Part shown: positions 27,832 to 36,265 of the stretch, piece by piece
Numbering within the stretch: position 1 is the first letter of the stretch
Layout of the letters: the number at the start of each line of letters is the position of its first letter
NCBI RefSeq assembly: GCF_001274535.1
Contig: NZ_CP012410.1
Location: 903,126 to 967,125 of the forward strand
Direction: 5' to 3'
Source of the DNA: Leptotrichia sp. oral taxon 212
GTDB taxonomy: Bacteria > Fusobacteriota > Fusobacteriia > Fusobacteriales > Leptotrichiaceae
Length of the DNA: 64,000 bases
Notes under the pieces: model-generated
The model's input: only the letters and a program-made list of their open reading frames with translations
The model's database searches: none
What the model was told of the DNA's origin: nothing
Translations under genes and position numbers: made by a program

Positions 27832-28806
27832 ATGATGAAAAAAATAATGTTGTTAATCATAAGCAGTCTTATGCTGTTATCTTGTGGAAAGACAGATGAA
27901 GTTTCAAATAAGAATCCAGGAAGTAAGAATAATGGAACAAATGAAACTTATAAAATTGGAATTACACAGATAGCAACACATCCGTCATTAGATTTAGTTA
28001 AGCAGGGATTTAAAAAAGCATTTGAAGATGCAGGTATAAAAGCTGAGTTTGATGAAAAAAATGCAGAAGGTACTATAGCAAATGCAACTTTAATAGCTAA
28101 CGGCTATAAGAGTGATAAAAAAAATCTGGTTCTTGGAATAGGAACTCCTTCGGCACAGGCTTTAGTAAATACTATAACAGATATGCCTGTATTATTTTCA
28201 GCAGTTACAGATCCTGAAAGTGCAAAATTACTTAACAAAAATGTAACAGGAACAAGTGACAGACTTGATAATGTTGGTGAACAGCTGGATCTGCTTTTAA
28301 AATTAAAGCCGGAAGTAAAAAAAATTGCTGTGCTGTATAATCCTTCTGAACAGAATTCAGTTGTTCAGGTAAAAGAAATAGAAGCAAAGGCAAAAGAAAA
28401 AAATCTGGCAGTTATGTTACAGGGAGTAAGTTCATTATCTGAATTACCTCAGGCTACTAAGAATGCATTGGTTGAAAGTGATGCATTATATCTTCCAACA
28501 GATAATCTTGTAGTTTCCGGAATAAAATTGATTACTTCAGAAGCAAAAAGTGCAAAAAAACCTGTTGTTTCAAGTGAAAGTTCTTCTGTAGAAGCAGGAG
28601 CATTGTTTACAATGGGACTTGATTATTTTGAACTTGGAAAAAGAACTGGAGAAATGGCAATTGAAATTTTAAAAGGAAAACCTGTGGATCAGATACCATA
28701 TGAATTATCTAAAAAAATGACATTGTATGTAAATGAAACTACTGCAAAAGAATTAGGATTAGATCTAAAGAAAATTGATTTAACAAATGCCAAAATATAT
28801 AAATAA
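27832..28806 (+). CDS. ABC importer substrate-binding lipoprotein (TrpX-like), second copy
   Basis: This is a tandem homologue of the preceding gene, with the same lipobox type (LLSCGK) and the same landmarks (YKIGITQIATHPSLD, VLFSAVTDPESAKL, AVLYNPSEQNSVVQ, ALYLPTDNLVVS). The ATG at 27832 is preferred to the TTG at 27820 because GGGAG lies five bases before it; the ATG at 27835 is also possible. Two receptors with one permease and one ATPase suggest two substrates or different affinities. The duplication looks old, since the proteins differ at many positions. Confidence 0.85.
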   Translation: MMKKIMLLIISSLMLLSCGKTDEVSNKNPGSKNNGTNETYKIGITQIATHPSLDLVKQGFKKAFEDAGIKAEFDEKNAEGTIANATLIANGYKSDKKNLVLGIGTPSAQALVNTITDMPVLFSAVTDPESAKLLNKNVTGTSDRLDNVGEQLDLLLKLKPEVKKIAVLYNPSEQNSVVQVKEIEAKAKEKNLAVMLQGVSSLSELPQATKNALVESDALYLPTDNLVVSGIKLITSEAKSAKKPVVSSESSSVEAGALFTMGLDYFELGKRTGEMAIEILKGKPVDQIPYELSKKMTLYVNETTAKELGLDLKKIDLTNAKIYK

Positions 28807-28846
28807 AATAAAAAGTAAAACAAAAAAGAAGGATAGGAAAAAATAA

Positions 28847-29989
28847 ATGAATGAATTATTAATATTTATACAGAGTCTCCCTACAGCAATGAAAACAGGG
28901 CTAATATATTCAATAATGGTAATGGGAGTTTATATAACTTATAAAATTCTGGATTTTCCAGATTTATCAGTAGATGGAACATTTCCATTAGGAGGATTTA
29001 TATTTGCTGCTTTTTCACTTTCTCCAAATGGTTTCTTTGGAATAACTAATCCAATAATAGGGTTAATATTGGCTACGATAGGTGGAATGCTTGCAGGATA
29101 TATAACAGGAGCATTACATGTATATTTTGATATTGAAGGTCTGCTTTCAGGAATACTTGTAGGGACAGGACTTCACAGTATAAACTTTAGGATTAACAGT
29201 TCTTCAAATGCCATTATACCTGGAGATAGAAGTATATATGAAATGATAACGTATGAAAAATATTTTATAATATTTACAGTAGTTTTTGTGTTATTACTTA
29301 TTTTAAAGGGATTTTACGATTATAAAATAAAAGAAAATAAATATGTAATAAGAACAATGATTGTCTATATAATTATATTTATACTTTTAGAATTTTATGT
29401 AGTTTCAACACAGGATATTAAACTTATGCTGACTGCACTGGTAGTATTTATAATTAAAATGATAATAGACTATATACTTACTTCAAAATTTGGATTTGCA
29501 TTAAGAGCCTTAGGAAATAATGAGCAGCTTGTTGTAAGCCTTGGAGTAAATGAAAAAAGGCTTAAAATTTTTGGACTGATGATTTCTAATGGACTGGTAG
29601 CACTATCAGGAGCATTGTTTGCTCAGGACTTAAAAGTGGCGGATTTACAGTCTGGAGTTGGGACAATCGTAGTTGGGCTTGCAGCAATAATACTTGGTTT
29701 GGGTGTACTTAAAAAATCAAGAATGGTAAATGAAGTTTCAATAATAATAGTAGGTTCGTTATTGTATTACTGTATAGTAAATATGGCACTGATGTCAAAC
29801 AACTGGACTCAGAATCTGTACAGAAGCCTCAATATCAATGAGAATATAACTAAAATACTTGAAGTAAAACCAACAGATACTAAAGTGATAACATCAGTAA
29901 TTCTTGGAATAATTTTATGGAATGAATATAGAAAAAAATCAAAAAAAGGTAAGAATAAAGTAAAATTACTGGAAAAAGGAGAAGCATAG
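28847..29989 (+). CDS. ABC importer permease (TrpY-like)
   Basis: This is the membrane channel of the importer. The N-terminal half has the family motif LIYSIMVMGVYITYKILDF and the PDLSVDGTFPLGG segment. The C-terminal half has the loop FALRALGNNEQLVVSLGV and repeated Gly-rich helices. At 380 residues it is longer than the ~290-300 usual for this family (COG4120). A hydrophobic insert sits in the middle (about residues 140-205), and the tail is Lys-rich. It follows the receptors and ends directly before the ATPase start. Confidence 0.85.
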   Translation: MNELLIFIQSLPTAMKTGLIYSIMVMGVYITYKILDFPDLSVDGTFPLGGFIFAAFSLSPNGFFGITNPIIGLILATIGGMLAGYITGALHVYFDIEGLLSGILVGTGLHSINFRINSSSNAIIPGDRSIYEMITYEKYFIIFTVVFVLLLILKGFYDYKIKENKYVIRTMIVYIIIFILLEFYVVSTQDIKLMLTALVVFIIKMIIDYILTSKFGFALRALGNNEQLVVSLGVNEKRLKIFGLMISNGLVALSGALFAQDLKVADLQSGVGTIVVGLAAIILGLGVLKKSRMVNEVSIIIVGSLLYYCIVNMALMSNNWTQNLYRSLNINENITKILEVKPTDTKVITSVILGIILWNEYRKKSKKGKNKVKLLEKGEA

Positions 29990-30775
29990 ATGATAAAAAT
30001 AGAAAATTTATATAAGACATTCTTCTCCGAATTAGGTACTGAAAAAGAAGTATTTAAAAATTTGAATCTAGAAATAAATGACGGAGATTTTATAACAATA
30101 ATAGGAAGTAACGGAGCTGGAAAGTCAACTTTGCTGAATGTCCTGAATGGACAGATAATACCGGATAAGGGAACTGTCATGTTAAATGATATTAACCTTA
30201 CAAATGTTGAAAGACATAAGAGAGCAAAGTGGATTTCTCAGGTATATCAGAATCCGTCTCAAGGAACTGCTCCTTCGATGACAGTTCTTGAAAATCTTTC
30301 AATGGCTAAAAACAAAGGGAAAAAATTTAATTTTACTTTTGGACTTGATGTGAAAAATTTAGAGTTTTATAAAAAGCAGCTGCAAAGTATAGGATTAGGC
30401 CTAGAAAATCAGTTATTCACTCAGGTTGCATTATTGTCGGGAGGTCAGAGACAGTGTCTTTCACTGATAATGGCAACATTAAATCAGCCGGACATACTGT
30501 TGTTGGATGAACATACTGCCGCACTTGATCCTCAGACTTCATCTATAATTTTAAATAAGACAAAGGAAATTATAGAAAAAAATAATATTACGAGTTTGAT
30601 GATTACACATAATATGCAGGATGCAATAAATTATGGAAACAGACTGATAATGTTACATGCAGGTGAAATAATATTTGATATAAAAGGTGAAGAAAAAAAA
30701 CATTTGACTGTAGAAAAACTGCTTGAAATGTTTAAAACAAAAGATGCAATGCTATCAGATAAAGATGTATTTTAA
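29990..30775 (+). CDS. ABC importer ATP-binding protein (TrpZ-like)
   Basis: This is the cytoplasmic ATPase of the importer, 261 residues. It has Walker A GSNGAGKST, the signature LSGGQRQ, and Walker B LLLDEHTAALDP, followed by the MITHNMQDAINYGNR switch segment. The start follows the permease stop immediately. The features match the COG1101 ATPases that accompany TrpX/TrpY-type proteins. It closes the operon and is followed by a long hairpin terminator. Confidence 0.9.
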   Translation: MIKIENLYKTFFSELGTEKEVFKNLNLEINDGDFITIIGSNGAGKSTLLNVLNGQIIPDKGTVMLNDINLTNVERHKRAKWISQVYQNPSQGTAPSMTVLENLSMAKNKGKKFNFTFGLDVKNLEFYKKQLQSIGLGLENQLFTQVALLSGGQRQCLSLIMATLNQPDILLLDEHTAALDPQTSSIILNKTKEIIEKNNITSLMITHNMQDAINYGNRLIMLHAGEIIFDIKGEEKKHLTVEKLLEMFKTKDAMLSDKDVF

Positions 30776-30793
30776 TGAATAAGAATCATATTG

Positions 30794-30880
30794 CTATCTC
30801 ATAAGAGAGGTATACTGTTATTAAATTATATTTAGTAATTTAATATTTCAGTTATCATTTCTTTTTTGAGATAGTTTTTT
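30794..30880 (+). terminator. Long hairpin terminator after the ABC operon
   Basis: The ends CTATCTCA (30794-30801) and TGAGATAG (30867-30874) pair perfectly, are followed by six T residues, and continue inward as an imperfect stem of roughly 35 bases per arm. It resembles the other long palindromes in this window in size and position. Confidence 0.75.
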
Positions 30881-30902
30881 ATAACCATAGATTGTATAAT
30901 AT

Positions 30903-31945
30903 ATTGCGACAAAATTAGAAAATGTAAAAACTCATGATAATTTCGTGTTAAAATGTTAGTAACCACAAAAACATTAACGAAAGGAAATATATCACGAGTT
31001 ATAAATATTTTACCATAAATGAAAGAAATAAACTAGAGGTTCTGTTAAAGGAAAATTACAAAATTTCTGAAATTGCTAGAATCCTTAATAGACACAGGGC
31101 TACCATTTACCGTGAAATAAAGAGGAATAATGGTGAATACTCTTCTGAAAATGCTCAGGCAGATGCCAATGCAAAAGCTGCTAATAAAGGAAGAAATTCA
31201 AAGATTACTCCCGAACTGAAAAGTCTGATAGAAGACAGGCTCTGCAAAACCTGGTCACCTGAACAGATTATTGGCAGGGAATTAAAAGGAAGATTGTCCT
31301 TTAAAACTATCTATAACTGGCTGTACAGCAATTTTCTAGATGTTTCCCTGAAAGTTTTAAGAAGAAAGGGAAGGAGGGTAAAAACCAAAGAGACAAGAGG
31401 AAAATTTAATATTGGAAAAACAATTGAAGAAAGACCGTCTGAAGTAAGTACAAAGGAAGTTTTGGGCATTGGGAGGTGGATTCTGTAGTTTCATCAAGAG
31501 GGGAAAGCAAAGCCTGTTTTGCGACATTTGTGGAGTTAAAGACACGGTTTTATGTAGCAATGAAGCTGGAAGATAGAAGTAAAAGTTCAATGCTGGAAGC
31601 AATAAAGCAGCTGACAACCAGTATTCCCAAAGGAGCATTTAAGACTTTTACATCAGTCAGGGGGAAGGAATTTTCATGCTGGGAAGAGGTGGAAAAGATG
31701 GGAATAGATTTCTATTTTGCAGATCCGTACTGCTCTTGGCAGAGAGGCTGTAACGAAAACAGCAACGGTCTTCTGAGAGAATTTTATCCAAAGAAGACAG
31801 ATATATCAAAAATAGAGACGGAAGACCTGATAAAGAACTTAATGCTAATAAATTCAAGACCAAGAAAATGTTTAAACTATGCAACACCATTTGAAAAATT
31901 TTTACACGAAATTAGCTTTTAAAAAATTTGGTAAAATGTCGCAAT
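30903..31945 (+). mobile_element. IS30-family insertion sequence, decayed
   Basis: The element of about 1043 bases has terminal inverted repeats starting ATTGCGACA on the left and matching in reverse at the right (TGTCGCAAT). A second shared block, TAATTTCGTGT, lies 30-40 bases inside each end. A possible 6-bp target duplication, TAATAT, flanks it (30897-30902 and 31946-31951), though this could be chance in AT-rich DNA. The single gene inside is broken. It sits just upstream of the promoter of the injection-system-like operon. Confidence 0.85.
30991..31922 (+). pseudogene. IS30-family transposase, frameshifted and active-site mutated
   Basis: The N-terminal part is a helix-turn-helix (ISEIARILNRHRATIYREIKRN), and the C-terminal part has the IS30 motif PYCSWQRGCNENSNGLLR with the catalytic Glu. 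The frame breaks after EVLG; adding one G to GGG at 31464-31466 restores GHWEVDSVV, which carries the first catalytic Asp. The second Asp (usually DRGKEF) is Val here (VRGKEF). No ATG, GTG or TTG start exists in frame; ATC at 30991 follows AAAGGAA and would be the only likely start. With three defects the gene is very probably dead. Confidence 0.85.
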
Positions 31946-32035
31946 TAATATTGCAATTTAGGTTTCAGAAAAAAACTTACAACATATGTATTTAGATTAT
32001 GTAATTTAAAAAATTAAAAAATAATAATAAATAAC

Positions 32036-32064
32036 TTGACAAATTTTTAAAATAAGTGTATTAT
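32036..32064 (+). promoter_or_regulatory. Strong promoter of injection-system half 1
   Basis: TTGACA (32036-32041) and TATTAT (32059-32064) are exactly 17 bases apart. This is the best promoter in the window by match to the sigma-70 consensus. It sits about 90 bases after the IS30 end. Confidence 0.8.
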
Positions 32065-32065
32065 A

Positions 32066-32161
32066 TTTTTAATTAATAAATAGTTAATTAAAAATTTTAA
32101 TTATTTATAAAATAAAGGGGGAGGAAAAGTATAAAATATTCATAATATTTTAATACTTTAT
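32066..32161 (+). promoter_or_regulatory. Structured leader with displaced ribosome site
   Basis: Right after the -10, TTTTTAATTAA and TTAATTAAAAA (32066-32094) form a perfect 11-bp inverted repeat, a possible operator or 5' hairpin. A very strong ribosome site AAAGGGGGAGG (32114-32124) follows, but the first usable start codon is about 37 bases further. Between them GTATAAAATATT (32129-32140) pairs with AATATTTTAATAC (32144-32156), with one bulged A. Folding this stem leaves about nine bases between the site and the TTG at 32162. Confidence 0.55.
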
Positions 32162-34330
32162 TTGAGTATGAATAATAAAAATATTATTACACAGACAAAC
32201 AGAACAATTCTATTTGAGGAAATAAATCCGGAAAAACCGGATCTGCTGACATTAATTGATGAAGTAAAGGATATGGATTCCCTTTCTGATGAAAGAATAA
32301 TAGAAATTAATAAATATCTTTTAGTATCAGATTTTGATGACTTCCTTAGAAAATTTGAACCAAAAGTTTACAGTTATTACAATTCAACTACACAAAATAT
32401 AAAATATCTTTTAAAAAGACCTGAAGGAATTCCAGATGAGCTGATTAGTGAAATAAAAATAGACAATGGAAATACTTTCTTTAAGATGTTAAATACACTT
32501 ATTGAAGCAAGAAAATCACAGGGAAATAAAAATGTTGATTTTAAATTTGAAAATATTTTAGAATTACTGTCACCAAAAAAAGTAATTGAGGATATAAAAC
32601 AGATTAGAAAAGAAATAGCATATATTTATAATAAATATGAGGAACTTGATGAAGAAAATCCACAAAAATATGAGCTTGGTGACAGGCTTAATGAAAAATT
32701 CGAGGAGGCATCACAAAACTATAACAATGTGCTTGGAATGTTACCTTTGGCCATTGAGGATATTAAAACCAGGCTTCTTTTAGGGCATGATGAAAATACA
32801 TTCAAATCTGATCAGATAAAACTTGGTATGTTAAAGGTGGGAGAAAAAGGTGAACTGGAAGTAATAGAGTATAAAAAAGATGAAACAACTGCATTAACAA
32901 TTACAGAAGATAAAAATACAAATGCATTAGTTGAAACATTTAAGCAGGATTACGAGAGTGTTACAGAAGAACCAAATCAATATATAAAAGATCTGGTTGT
33001 AAGGACTTTTGTACCTCTGGCAGAAAGCATAGTAAATATTGAGCCTGAACAGGAGGTAGTAAATTATAACAATTATTTGAGTTTCTACAAGGAGGCACAG
33101 GAAAGTTTTATTAAAATTGCAAAACCGTTAATTGAAAAACTTCTTGGAGTAAAAATGTTTTTTGAGCAATATAATACAAAGCTTTCCTTAATGAAACCAA
33201 AATTACTTATAACAAACATTAAATCGGAAATGCTGGTTAAAACAGGAAATAAGGAAAGACTGAAAGCTTTTTTCAATACGGTAAATTCAAAAAATGATTT
33301 CGAAAATACTATATGGTTTGGTATATACCCTAATGTAGATTTAGATATAAATAGAGGGGAAAAGAAAATAAGGGAAAGATTTAAAGGACAGCAGAATGAA
33401 GAAAAGACTGAAAAAAATACAATGGAAAGTTTAACAAATTTAATGACAATTTTAGGAGAGTATAAAGTACAGATATTTTTTAATTTTGAAAGAAATAATG
33501 AAACAACATTTAACAGTCTTGCAGTAGAAGGTCCGGATAAATATATGGAAAAAACTGCAATTTTGGAAAATCAAAACTATTCAGAATATCTGATATCTGC
33601 AATGCCAAATTTTACAATAATACCAAAGGATAAGTCGGGAGTATTACTGGATTATAAAATGAAGTATGAAGAAGAAAATGGGGTAAAACTGTCTTCAGAA
33701 AAAGAAGATCTTATGAAATTCTGGATTGAAGGAATATATATAGATGCCTCATATGTGGCAGCAGGAATTACGGCTGCATATCAGTGTCCTAATTATTTGA
33801 GGGAAAGATTTAATTCGGTTTCACAGATGTATCCTGGCGTAAGATTTGACATAGAATCTGAAGATAATTCATATAAGGCCAGAACAACTATGGCAAAGGA
33901 AATATCAGGATTTACAAATACTATTAAAGATAAAATAAATCAATTTGGATATGGATTTATATTTTCTTCAGATACAGCACATGTTAAAAAAGAAAAAATT
34001 AAGAATATTATTGTGTATAAAGCCAGAACATTGTCAAAAAATAATAGCGGAATATATGAACCGCTATATAAGACATTAACAACAACTTTTATAGAAAGAA
34101 CATTGAGATTTATAACAACAGATTTTAAGGAAGACAAGCTGGATTTCTTTTTCAGTACACATCCTGAAAGCCAGAAATCTATATGGGCAAAAGATGAAAA
34201 GTTTGTTAATGGAATTATGCAGAAGGGAGATGATATGTCGCATATTATAGATGAGGAAAATGGAATATGTCAGTTAAATATAACATTTGCAGGAAATGTT
34301 AAAAATCTTCAGGTGGAGATAAATAAATAG
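32162..34330 (+). CDS. Putative contractile sheath protein (TssC/phage-sheath-like)
   Basis: This 722-residue protein has no signal peptide or membrane segment. The first ~200 residues are helical and acidic and might play the role of a TssB-like partner. The segment IDASYVAAGITAAYQCPNY near residue 530 resembles the conserved core of TssC. The last ~100 residues (FIERTLRFITTDF onward) end in CQLNITFAGNVKNLQVEI, like the final strand of sheath proteins. It leads an operon whose next gene is Hcp-like, the usual sheath-tube order. Identity with TssC is low by eye. The start is TTG 32162 or ATG 32168. Confidence 0.5.
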   Translation: MSMNNKNIITQTNRTILFEEINPEKPDLLTLIDEVKDMDSLSDERIIEINKYLLVSDFDDFLRKFEPKVYSYYNSTTQNIKYLLKRPEGIPDELISEIKIDNGNTFFKMLNTLIEARKSQGNKNVDFKFENILELLSPKKVIEDIKQIRKEIAYIYNKYEELDEENPQKYELGDRLNEKFEEASQNYNNVLGMLPLAIEDIKTRLLLGHDENTFKSDQIKLGMLKVGEKGELEVIEYKKDETTALTITEDKNTNALVETFKQDYESVTEEPNQYIKDLVVRTFVPLAESIVNIEPEQEVVNYNNYLSFYKEAQESFIKIAKPLIEKLLGVKMFFEQYNTKLSLMKPKLLITNIKSEMLVKTGNKERLKAFFNTVNSKNDFENTIWFGIYPNVDLDINRGEKKIRERFKGQQNEEKTEKNTMESLTNLMTILGEYKVQIFFNFERNNETTFNSLAVEGPDKYMEKTAILENQNYSEYLISAMPNFTIIPKDKSGVLLDYKMKYEEENGVKLSSEKEDLMKFWIEGIYIDASYVAAGITAAYQCPNYLRERFNSVSQMYPGVRFDIESEDNSYKARTTMAKEISGFTNTIKDKINQFGYGFIFSSDTAHVKKEKIKNIIVYKARTLSKNNSGIYEPLYKTLTTTFIERTLRFITTDFKEDKLDFFFSTHPESQKSIWAKDEKFVNGIMQKGDDMSHIIDEENGICQLNITFAGNVKNLQVEINK

Positions 34331-34369
34331 GTTGCAACAAATTTAAATAAATATTTTAGGAGGTAGTTA

Positions 34370-34807
34370 ATGGGTTTCAGACTAAATGTAAAGGGACAGA
34401 ATGAGGAAATTTTACTGGACAAGGAGAGTATTCTCGATGTTAGATATATATCAGAAACTCCCGATGACAGTAATGCCAGAGCAACAGACTTAAGCGTAAT
34501 ACTTGAAATTAAAGGAAAAATTTTGGCAGCAGCAGGCGGAGATACGGAAGATGACACAAGAAAGGTTGCCAGATGGTCGCTAGTACCGTCAGAATCAAGT
34601 GATGCCTATAGACAGGCTTCGCTAGAAATAATTTCTGCGGGTCAGATGGTAAGAAAAATTGACATGACAAATGTATTTGTGGTGGACTATATTGAAGAAT
34701 ATGGAAATCAGGCAGGTACAGGAACTTTTATGTTAAAAATCAAACAGAAAAAAGAAAAAGTAAAAGAAGTAGCTATTGAAGGAGGTTATGCTTCACAGGA
34801 GGCATAG
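34370..34807 (+). CDS. Hcp/tube-like protein, copy 1
   Basis: This 145-residue soluble protein with a beta-rich pattern resembles the Hcp/phage-tube group. Strands around DLSVILEIKGKIL and TFMLKIKQKKEK bracket a helix (KVARWSL). The gene follows the sheath-like gene after a short gap with AGGAGG before the ATG. It shares layout and several blocks with the 155-residue protein at 58.1 kb. In the usual systems such proteins stack as hexamers inside the sheath. The tube role is inferred from position and from this paralogy. Confidence 0.55.
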   Translation: MGFRLNVKGQNEEILLDKESILDVRYISETPDDSNARATDLSVILEIKGKILAAAGGDTEDDTRKVARWSLVPSESSDAYRQASLEIISAGQMVRKIDMTNVFVVDYIEEYGNQAGTGTFMLKIKQKKEKVKEVAIEGGYASQEA

Positions 34808-34811
34808 ACAG

Positions 34812-35678
34812 ATGAAAGGAGATGTCTTTGAGAAATTTATTTTCAAAGGCACTCTCCTTAAACAACTATACCAAGATAAGACTGGGGTTAAAAATATGTT
34901 TGAAAATAGATACCCCATATTTAAAAGGGGAGAACTGATAGACAAAAAAGAGCTGGATTTACTAAGGGATAACCCTGAAGAAATGCTGAAACTTATGTAT
35001 ATGGACAGGAAAAATGGAATAATTAAAGGATTTGAAATAATAAGTGATACAGAAAAAAGGGAAGTGAAAATAATGAGAGGAATTGTAAAATATAGAGAAA
35101 CTCTTTATAAAATGAGTGAAGATTATATATTTTCAATGCCGGAAGTAGAAAATAAATATATATTAAAATTAAGACTTATGTCAGATATGGAGGATAAAAA
35201 ATATTATATAAGAAGAGGAGAATTTATACTGACAGAAGAAGAAAAAATTCTGGATAATGAAATAGAAATAACAAGATTTATAACTAGAACAGGGGCAGAA
35301 TTGAGAAATGACTATAAAGATTTTAAGGATTTGAGAAGGGATTTCAATTTACTTGAAATAATAAATGTAAAATATTCTTCTAGAAATGAGAAAGGAACTT
35401 TACATCCAAAAATCTTGAAATTATGGGGTATGGAAGCTTCTAAAAAAGAAAATCTTGATATATTTGATATTAATTTTTATAACATCTGTTTGCAACAGGA
35501 TATTATTGAAAGAGAAATAATAATAGCATATATAAATAGAAAATTGAGGAATAATAAAGAAGATTACACAAATGAAGAAATTTATAAAAACTTATTAAAG
35601 ATATTGGAAAATTTGGGAAATGAACGAACTGTACCAGAGAAAAAAAGAATAATTCCTAAAAAAATAACTATTGAATAG
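34812..35678 (+). CDS. Baseplate/fibre-like protein candidate in injection-system operon
   Basis: The likely start is ATG 34812, with GGAGG (34797-34801) before it, giving 288 residues; an in-frame ATG at 34776 lies inside the preceding gene. The segment from RKNGIIKGFEIISD to YRETLYKMSEDYIF recalls phage baseplate or tail-fibre heads, where a value is set and a beta-sandwich begins (here IMRGIVKYRE). The C-terminal half is helical and Lys-rich. No family is certain. Its position after sheath and tube genes supports a structural role. Confidence 0.4.
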   Translation: MKGDVFEKFIFKGTLLKQLYQDKTGVKNMFENRYPIFKRGELIDKKELDLLRDNPEEMLKLMYMDRKNGIIKGFEIISDTEKREVKIMRGIVKYRETLYKMSEDYIFSMPEVENKYILKLRLMSDMEDKKYYIRRGEFILTEEEKILDNEIEITRFITRTGAELRNDYKDFKDLRRDFNLLEIINVKYSSRNEKGTLHPKILKLWGMEASKKENLDIFDINFYNICLQQDIIEREIIIAYINRKLRNNKEDYTNEEIYKNLLKILENLGNERTVPEKKRIIPKKITIE

Positions 35679-35813
35679 TCTAAGAAAGCTATAGCAGAAA
35701 TTTATGGTAAAAAAAGCTTATTATTCAATGGCTAACTGAGGAATATAATTCTTTTAACGTTTAAAGAGGCTTATAAAAGGGGAAAAATACATTTTCGGGG
35801 GAGGTAATAAAGA

Positions 35814-36245
35814 ATAGAAGAAGATTATTATGAAATTTTAGGGGTTTCAGAGGATTCAAAAATAGATGAAATAAAATCAAAATATAGAAAATTAGCTTTT
35901 AAATATCATCCGGACAGAAATCCTGATAATGAAAATGCTTCAGAAAAATTCAGAAAAATTTCTGAAGCATATGAAATATTATCAGATAATGAAAAAAGGG
36001 AAAAATATGATAAAAAAAGAAAAGAGTCAAATTTAAAAGCTGATAAAAAAGAAAATAGAAATTTTAATGAGTATAAAAATACTTTTGGTAATTTTTCATT
36101 TATGCCGAATGATATAAGAAACATGTTTAATTCCAGATTTAATGTGGAAAATATTGATAAAATAAATACGAAAAATGCAGAAAGATATAAAAAGAACATA
36201 GAAAAAAATTTTGAGGATTTTTTTAAGACAAGAAAGAAACAGTAA
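35814..36245 (+). CDS. J-domain protein (non-AUG start)
   Basis: This 143-residue protein opens with a complete J domain: [12 protein letters not shown], the HPD motif at residues 32-34 (KYHPDRNPD), and [14 protein letters not shown]. The C-terminal part is Lys- and Asn-rich without known domains. No ATG, GTG or TTG is available in frame upstream; an in-frame TAA lies at 35808-35810. ATA at 35814 is the natural start: it gives (M)[10 protein letters not shown] and has GGGGGAGG nine bases before it. It may recruit the Hsp70-like protein at 42-44.6 kb. Alternatively the ATA is a sequence error for ATG. Confidence 0.75.
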   Translation: MEEDYYEILGVSEDSKIDEIKSKYRKLAFKYHPDRNPDNENASEKFRKISEAYEILSDNEKREKYDKKRKESNLKADKKENRNFNEYKNTFGNFSFMPNDIRNMFNSRFNVENIDKINTKNAERYKKNIEKNFEDFFKTRKKQ

Positions 36246-36265
36246 AAAAATTCAAAAGGGGGAGT

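Noticed and set aside
32131-32145. ATA-started mini frame of four codons right after the strong ribosome site before the sheath-like gene
   Set aside because: It is not in the gene frame and too short to judge; the hairpin explanation is simpler.
35679-35735. Open frame of about 18 codons after the stop of the baseplate-like gene, suggesting readthrough
   Set aside because: The stop is followed by sequence that ends at another stop without any family motif; this length is not unusual by chance.
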